From assembly GCA_015680905.1 (NCBI GenBank), contig CM027378.1, forward strand, positions 54,771,501 to 54,835,500: DNA of 64,000 bases, in the 5' to 3' direction. Position 1 is the stretch's first letter. Every line of letters starts with the position of its first letter. The position numbers were made by a program, and so were the translations under genes. Positions 58,328 to 64,000 of the stretch are shown in pieces. Origin of the DNA: Coptis chinensis. Lineage: Eukaryota; Streptophyta; Magnoliopsida; Ranunculales; Ranunculaceae. The notes beneath the pieces were generated by a model, which was given only the letters and a program-made list of their open reading frames with translations, searched no databases and was not told the origin of the DNA.

Positions 58328-60232
58328 ATCCCCCCAGCTTGAGAAGAGCTCGTCCTCGAGATTAAGTCCTTGTACTTCTGGTAGAAAGAAGGATCCATGA
58401 GTTGAAACGTAGCATCAGAAATCCATGAATTTTCTGAGAATGGACGGTCACACCACTTCACCAAATAACGATCATAAATACCTTGGCGAGTCGTAGTAGT
58501 AGAAACATCAATGACAGTTTCAATCCGACCGTAGCGAGCGCGAAACAACACTATGATCTACAGGTAGGGGAATAGGTGGAATACTATTGCCAACAAAAGG
58601 AGTGAGATCCGCTATATTATGAGTGCGAGATATACGCATCTCGGGAGGGAGGTCCAATTCATAAGCATTTTCTCCATGACGGGCGACAATGGGAAATGGG
58701 CCAAATCGTCGCATCATTAACTTGTGAGATGAAGGCCGACGTTCTTTTCTCAAATAAACCATCACCAAATCACCAACCTCGAAAGTCACCAAGCGCTTGT
58801 GTTTGTCTGCATTAGTCTTGTACATGGCATAAGATTTCTCCAAACGCTTCTTGACATCCTCATGAATAAGGTGAATCCGGGAAGCAAATTCCTCTGCAGA
58901 TGCACAAACGGGAACAGTCGATGGAATAAGAGCAAGATCAAAAACAAGAAGAGGAGTTATTCCGGTTACAATCATGAAAGGAGAAAGGCACGTAGAGCGG
59001 TTGATGAGTTATTATAAGCAAACTCGCCAGTGCTAGAACAAACTCCCAAGATTTGGGATTATCATCAATCAAACACCTCAATAGGTCACCCAAACTACGA
59101 TTTACAACCTCGGTCGCCCATCATCGCGTGGGAAGCGTCAGAGAAAATTGGAGCTTACTTTTAAAAGCTTCCATAATGTTTTCCAAAAATAGCTAGTAAA
59201 CTTGACATCTCGCCGGAAGTGATAGTCGCGAGGTAAACCATGCAAACGAACTATCTCGCGGAAGTATAAATGAGCTACCCGTGCGATTATCGTGAAGACG
59301 AAAAGGGGAATGAAATGAGCCATCTTGGAGAAACGATCCACAACCACAAAAATAGAATCCTTTCCGTGTGTAGAGCGTGGTAAACCCAACACAAAATCCA
59401 TGGAGACATCAACCCAAGGTTTGTCGGAATCGGAAGTGGAGTATACAAACCAAAGATTAGTGTGCTTACCTTTCATTTGTGCGGCACACATAACATCATT
59501 TCAATAAACCGGTTAATATCTCTACGCGATAGTAGGCCAAAAGTACTTCTCCTCGATAGAGGCAATGGTCTTTATGATCCCAAAGTGACCACTCAACCCC
59601 CCAGCATGCATTTCAATCATAATCTGATCACGGAGGGAAGAAACGGGAATACAAAGCTGTGAACCCCGAAATAAGAAACCATCATGGAGGAAAAATTCAC
59701 CAGATACACCATGATGTACCAAACAGTCGGCATGAATAGGACCAAAATAGGCATCCTGAGCATATAAGTCGCGTAACTCATCAAAACCAAACAAAGAGGT
59801 ACGGAGAGTAACCAAGAGATGCGAACGACGACTCAAAGCATCAGCAACTCAATTATCCTTTCCAGCCAGAAACTGTAAGTAGAAAGTATATTTTTGCAAG
59901 AAAGAGTTCCACTTGATATGTCGAGTACTGACATCCTTCTAAGTATTAAGATAACGAAGAGCGTCATGGTCAGACTTTATGAGGAATTCACGATAAATAA
60001 GATAATGATGCCAACGTCGTACAGCTTGGACAACTGCATAGTACTCAAAGTCATATGTAGAATAATTCAATTTAGCACCAGTAAGTTTCTCACTATAGAA
60101 AGCAACCGGCTTGCCATTTTGGCTCAAAACAGCACCAATGCCGTACTTACAAGCATCACATGTTACCTCAAAGAGTTGAGTGAAATCTGGCAAAACTAGG
60201 ACAGGAGCAGAAGTCATCTTCTTCTTAATCAA
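58309..60232 (-). pseudogene. RNase H, integrase and chromodomain of the Reina-like element
   Basis: RNase H at 60232-59939 (PVLVLPDFTQLFEVTCDACK, FYSEKLTGAKLNYSTYDFEY), integrase zinc module at 59836-59522 (HAGGLSGHFGIIKT), catalytic core at 59491-59138 ([35 protein letters not shown]), C-terminal region at 58975-58520 (FEVGDLVMVYLRKERRP, KLMMRRFGPFPIVARHGENA) and chromodomain at 58551-58309 (YDRYLVKWCDRPFSENSWIS). The chromodomain is the lineage marker. Broken in a few places. Confidence 0.9.
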
Positions 60233-60275
60233 GTCAAATGCCTCATTAGCTTCTCGGAGTCCATTTGAAAGCTTT

Positions 60276-61704
60276 TCACGCCAAAGCGGTTAAAGGAGCC
60301 ATAATACTGCTGAAATTATGAATGAACCTTCTATAGAAAGAAGCTAAACCATGAAAACTACGAACCCGAGTCATCAGAGAAAGAACAGGCCACTCAATAA
60401 TAGCCTGGACTTTGGAATCATCAATACGAATACCATCGGCAGAAACCACGAAACCCAAAAATACCACAGAGTCAACCATGAAAGAACATTTCTTAAGTTG
60501 TAAATAAAGTTTCTCAGTACGCAAAACACCCAAAAGAATCTCAATATGCTTGATATGTTCAGACTCAGAAGAACTATAAATCAAAATATCATCAAAGTAG
60601 ACAACACAAAATTTATTCAGATAAGGCTTCAAAACCTGAGTCATAAGACGCATGAAAGTAGAAGGAGCATTAGAAAGACCAAAGGGCATGACCAACCACT
60701 CATATAAACCGTCTTTTGTTTTAAAGGCAGTTTTCCATTCATCTCCAAGGCGGATACGAATGTGATGAAATCCAGATCGTAAGTCAAGCTTGGAAAACAC
60801 CTTAGCACTATGCAATGAATCAAGCATATCCTCAAGGCGTGGAATGGGAAAACGATATTTTACAGTGATTTTGTTAATAGCCCTGCTATCAACACACATC
60901 CTCCAACTCCCATCTTTCTTAGGAGTAAGTAAAGTCGGCACAAAGACAAGAGGGACATACTCTCTAACAAATCCCTTTAGCTAATAACTTCAAGAACTTG
61001 CCTCCCAACTTCGGCGTGTTCGAAGGAGCCATGCGATAATGTGGTAAGTTAGGGAGGGAGCTCAGGAATAAGATCAATAGCATGTTGGATATCTCGTAAA
61101 GGGGGCAATCCTCCATTAGCAGGCTCAGTACAAACATCAGAATATGAATCTAGCATTGGTTGTAACACAGGTGGTATAGTAGTAGGGTTTGCAAGAAATG
61201 ACGCAGTAAGAGCAAGAAACATACCGCAATGATGTCCGTCTGCTAGAAAACCTGGTTTCATTGGTGGGCGTGGCTGAGAAGGTGGGCGAAATGGAGTCAG
61301 TGGTGCCAAAACAATTTTCTCGCCACTAGAAGCGAAAGTATAAGTGTTCTCACGCCCATTATGAATAACAAGGAGATCATCGCCGGGGGCGACCAAGTAA
61401 CAAGTGGCATCGTCCGTGGGTGCAAATGTAACACCAAACATCATCCTTGTATTTAGGACCAATGGAGAACGAAACTAGACAACGGCGAAGTAACCTTGAT
61501 CGTGGCACCATCCCCGTAACCAAGAAATAGTGTAAGGTTAGGGATGTGGCTCATCCTCGAAGTTTCAAATTTTGTCCACCATATCTTTAGAAACAATATT
61601 ATCATGAAACCGGTGTCAATGATAACATTACATAACATGCCATTCAAGAAGCGAAGTACGGAAGATATTATGACGAAGCCATGACGTAGGATCATGCTTA
61701 ACAA
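60276..61704 (-). pseudogene. Protease and reverse transcriptase of the Reina-like element
   Basis: The protease-related part (61704-61049) ends with LPPLRDIQHAIDLIPELPP, the usual entry to chromovirus reverse transcriptase. The 60941-60276 stretch holds [67 protein letters not shown] and [13 protein letters not shown], a well-preserved reverse transcriptase with the YFDDILIYS catalytic box. Confidence 0.92.
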
Positions 61705-63653
61705 CTCGAGTAATTAAAGAATGACGAACAATCAATTGGGGACAACCAGAATCTGCATAAGTTAAAAAGTCATCAATCTCAATGATGTCTTCTTCCGGAT
61801 GGTTGAGATTTTCTTCATCCTGTGTTAAACCCACGCGCTTGCGTTTAGGACAGTCACTACGAACATGTCCAATTTCCTTACACTCATAGCATGTGATTGG
61901 ACCCACTCTGGTAGGAGGAGGTTTGGATGACGAAGGAACATGGGTAGAAGTGGCACTAGCAGTAGTTGAAGGGGATGAGCGAAGCAGATCTTTGGCTTTG
62001 AGAGCATATTTAATAGCATCGGACATATCATAAACATCTTTGAAAGCTAATGCCTCACCGAAGTGGTTTTCGCGAACCCATTCAAATAACGCCCAATTTT
62101 TTGATCGACGGATTCGGACAAATCGGCCGTGTGCACAACAAAAGAAACTCCTCAAGATACCCAACCACACTTTGAAGCCGTTGTTTCAAGTTTTGGAGGA
62201 GCATGAATAAATCCCTTTCATAGTCATGAGGAATAAATTCTTTTTCAACTCTCTAGCGATCTTATCCCATGTAGTAATCTTATTGTAACCCAATTTAGCA
62301 CGAAGTCAATTGAAGTTCATCCCACCAAACAAGTGCATAGCCCGTTAATTTAGTCGCAACTAATTTAACACACTTAGGATCCTCAAAAATTTATAATCAA
62401 AAACTTTTTCAATTTTATTTAACCCGGTCGACAAAAGCATCAGTCGCAATTTTCCATTAAATTCAGTGCACGCCTAATTTAATATCACCCATCCGATTCT
62501 TCTAAAATGCGCAATAAACGATTAATATCAAAATTACGTCAGATTACGGTGCACATTTTGTTGATGCCCGCCTTTGATTGCTTTATCAGGGTTATTGCGC
62601 CTTGGTGGAGAAGGACTAGATGGAGAATCTAAAGGGTCCGGAGGATCAAAAGATCTGGTGCTAACCGACGTGGTTGTCGGCAGAGGAAAAGGGTGCTTAA
62701 TCAATCGGGTCGGGAATGGGGTGCACCACGGTCGCCAATAACGGCGTTCTCAAGGGCCGGCCTAGCATTATGTTGGACTGGAATATAATTTGTAGCCCTG
62801 AAAGTAACATGAGGTCTTCCATGGGCCTGCACATTAGAAGCCCAATGAGCATTAGTTTGCCCAACCCGTGAATTAGGCAAATAGGATCGTCTCTTTGGCC
62901 GATCGAAATTCTGCTGGAGAAAATGACCAGGAGTAACAGAAGCATCAATATGCCTTTGACCACGGCCAAGGTCTGACAGATTTCGACCATAGCTTATGCG
63001 GTTTGCATCGAGATCTGCATCATAATAAATTTCGAGCAAAATCTTTATCTTTGAAAAAAGTTTGATCAACATGGGGAACTCGAATTGTGTGATTCGTCTG
63101 CGATCTTGACTTCGGGAAGTCCAAATCAAAGACGATGAAATCGACCCGATCGATTGGGATTTAAAATCGGACCACTTCCATCAACAATAGTCGTCCCCCG
63201 GCGAATTCGAGAAGATGGTGATTTAGTGCTTGAAGCTACAAAGCGATTCTTTATCGCTTTCAATGGAAGATGGATGTGGAAGTTAAATGCGGGGTGCATG
63301 ATCTGCGGCGTCGATTCGATTGAGGATTTTGGGCCGCAACAACTAACTCAACTTCGTAACCGTGAGTGGTGGGAATCTTGGGGGTCATCGCCCACCCATC
63401 GCATTGGCCAACAACATGGTGTGTTTTGGGTTGAAAGTCGCACGAGCTTCATCAAAATCTCTTTTATGTCGTGCAAATCAGTCGAATTTGCTTGCAATTC
63501 TTTCTCAACACGAACCAATCTTGACTTCACTGCTGATGGTCGTCCGCGTCCTCTTCGTTGAGTGGCCATGACGAGCAAATCAGGAAAAAACCTAAAAATC
63601 TGATACCAATTTGATGTATCTTTGTCGCGGAAGCAAGAACAATAGATACACAA
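61628..63653 (-). pseudogene. gag region of the Reina-like element
   Basis: The start (63653-63348) is basic (TQRRGRGRPSAVKSRLVRVE) and followed by a coiled-coil-like stretch. The middle is poorly preserved. The 62170-61628 stretch includes ALKAKDLLRSSPS, a CCHC knuckle (CYECKEIGHVRSDCPK) and an acidic linker leading into protease. Broken in several places. Confidence 0.8.
63600..63609 (-). promoter_or_regulatory. Primer-binding site of the Reina-like element
   Basis: Minus-strand TTGGTATCAG lies two bases inside the 5' LTR, matching the initiator-methionine tRNA type used by chromoviruses. Confidence 0.75.
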
Positions 63654-63929
63654 TGTATAAAGATACCCAAAACTAGGGTGTAATGAATAAAAACGAATTC
63701 TTTTAATTCAATAATAATAATTAAGTCTGAAAATCTTAAGGTTTACATCTGCTTATATAGAGAACTAGTTAACAAATCCTAATCATAATAGAACTTGGGA
63801 AACTAAAATAGAAGCTAGTCTAATTCTAATTAACTAAGGATTTAAAATAGAAGTAGAATAAAAGATAAACTCTAGCTGTAGCATTATGCATGTGCTGTGC
63901 ACATGATAATCTATTGTGTCCTCGCATCA
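63612..63929 (-). repeat. 5' LTR of the Reina-like element
   Basis: 318 bp with the same ends; it differs from the 3' LTR by a handful of substitutions and small indels. It is followed on its inner side by the PBS. Confidence 0.95.
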
Positions 63930-64000
63930 CCATATCATTCCGCCCCGGTGAAGGAAAATAGGGTTCTTCAGTAGAAATTAGGCCATGTAACTCGTTTGGC

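Larger units (their letters stand above)
58012..63929 (-). mobile_element. Ty3/gypsy chromovirus (Reina-like), both LTRs, in a NUP188 exon
   Basis: LTRs 58012-58327 and 63612-63929 flank a minus-strand interior with PBS, gag, protease, reverse transcriptase, RNase H, integrase and a chromodomain. The target duplication CCATA (58007-58011, 63930-63934) is perfect. LTRs of about 317 bp, a chromodomain after integrase and 5.9 kb total length fit the Reina lineage. LTR pairs look about 97-98 percent identical by eye, so the insertion is young. It is structurally complete, with the coding region broken in roughly eight places. Confidence 0.93.
53965..64000 (-). pseudogene. NUP188: Nucleoporin NUP188 homologue, C-terminal half, disrupted
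   Basis: A minus-strand gene running off the right edge. Recognised exons: 64000-63930 continuing after the Reina insertion at 58011-57778, about 57555-57406, 57149-56767, 56320-54764, 54413-54200 and 54104-53965. Plant NUP188 hallmarks include LSDLYYHLQGELEGRK, SKWEASKAIVEKMLSYMQDA, IEHTLMFICVAAKHRKSWLK, SGRTAPLLCPPALKEEIDLN, AANRAEEMGFINLAHFPELP and GIRPVLGHVEDFSKEFK. NUP188 is an inner-ring scaffold of the nuclear pore. Damage: a retroelement in an exon, a MITE beside an exon, TGA at 55512-55510 (QHI-stop-WGHGL) and frame changes near 55625, 54925 and 54795. Most likely a dead copy. An N-terminal half lies outside the window. Confidence 0.9.

Noticed and set aside
63154-63561. 135-residue plus-strand frame
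   Set aside because: Antisense shadow of the Reina-like gag start and leader.

Overview
The window is repeat-rich nuclear DNA of a flowering plant, most likely a eudicot. Host coding sequence is sparse, exons are short with GT..AG introns, and most of the length is plant LTR-retrotransposon lineages (Ty3/gypsy Tat-, Athila- and Reina-like; Ty1/copia including Tork-like). I cannot name the species. No bacterial, organellar, tRNA, rRNA or CRISPR feature was seen.

Layout, left to right. 1-4839: minus-strand Tat-like gypsy element cut by the window edge, with its 5' LTR at 4170-4839. 4948-5172: 26-bp minisatellite. 5173-22880: a stack of damaged Athila-like elements. One reads on the minus strand (RNase H and integrase, a third ORF, several 3'-end motifs, an LTR at about 5173-6479) and one on the plus strand (PBS at 16955, gag, protease). 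The minus-strand integrase was hit twice by the same LTR family; each insertion is now a solo LTR with its own 5-bp target duplication. 22881-28844: AT-rich non-coding DNA with one decayed alpha/beta-hydrolase exon, a CT microsatellite and a possible MITE. 28845-33363: truncated copia element. 33367-38934: copia element with both LTRs and a CATAC target duplication, inserted next to the first one's LTR.

38938-52898 (+): the C-terminal WD40 part of a LIN/CERBERUS-type U-box E3 ligase gene, cut off on its 5' side by the copia pair and carrying lesions. Its 11.5-kb intron (39972-51461) holds a hAT-like MITE and an unusual cassette at about 44.7-51.1 kb. The cassette has a plant-mobile-domain (PMD) gene, a convergent OTU-protease relic of transposase type, three arrays of about 34-bp hairpin-forming repeats and two further tandem-repeat blocks. 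53277-53667: Tourist-like MITE. 53965-64000 (-): the C-terminal half of a nucleoporin NUP188 homologue, tail-to-tail with LIN, broken by a small hAT-like MITE, a complete Reina-like gypsy element (58012-63929, target duplication CCATA), a stop and frameshifts.

The region reads as a decaying two-gene host locus buried in nested mobile elements. The strongest candidates for something undescribed are the PMD-OTU-hairpin cassette and a GC-rich 18-20-mer motif shared by gypsy and copia non-coding regions.
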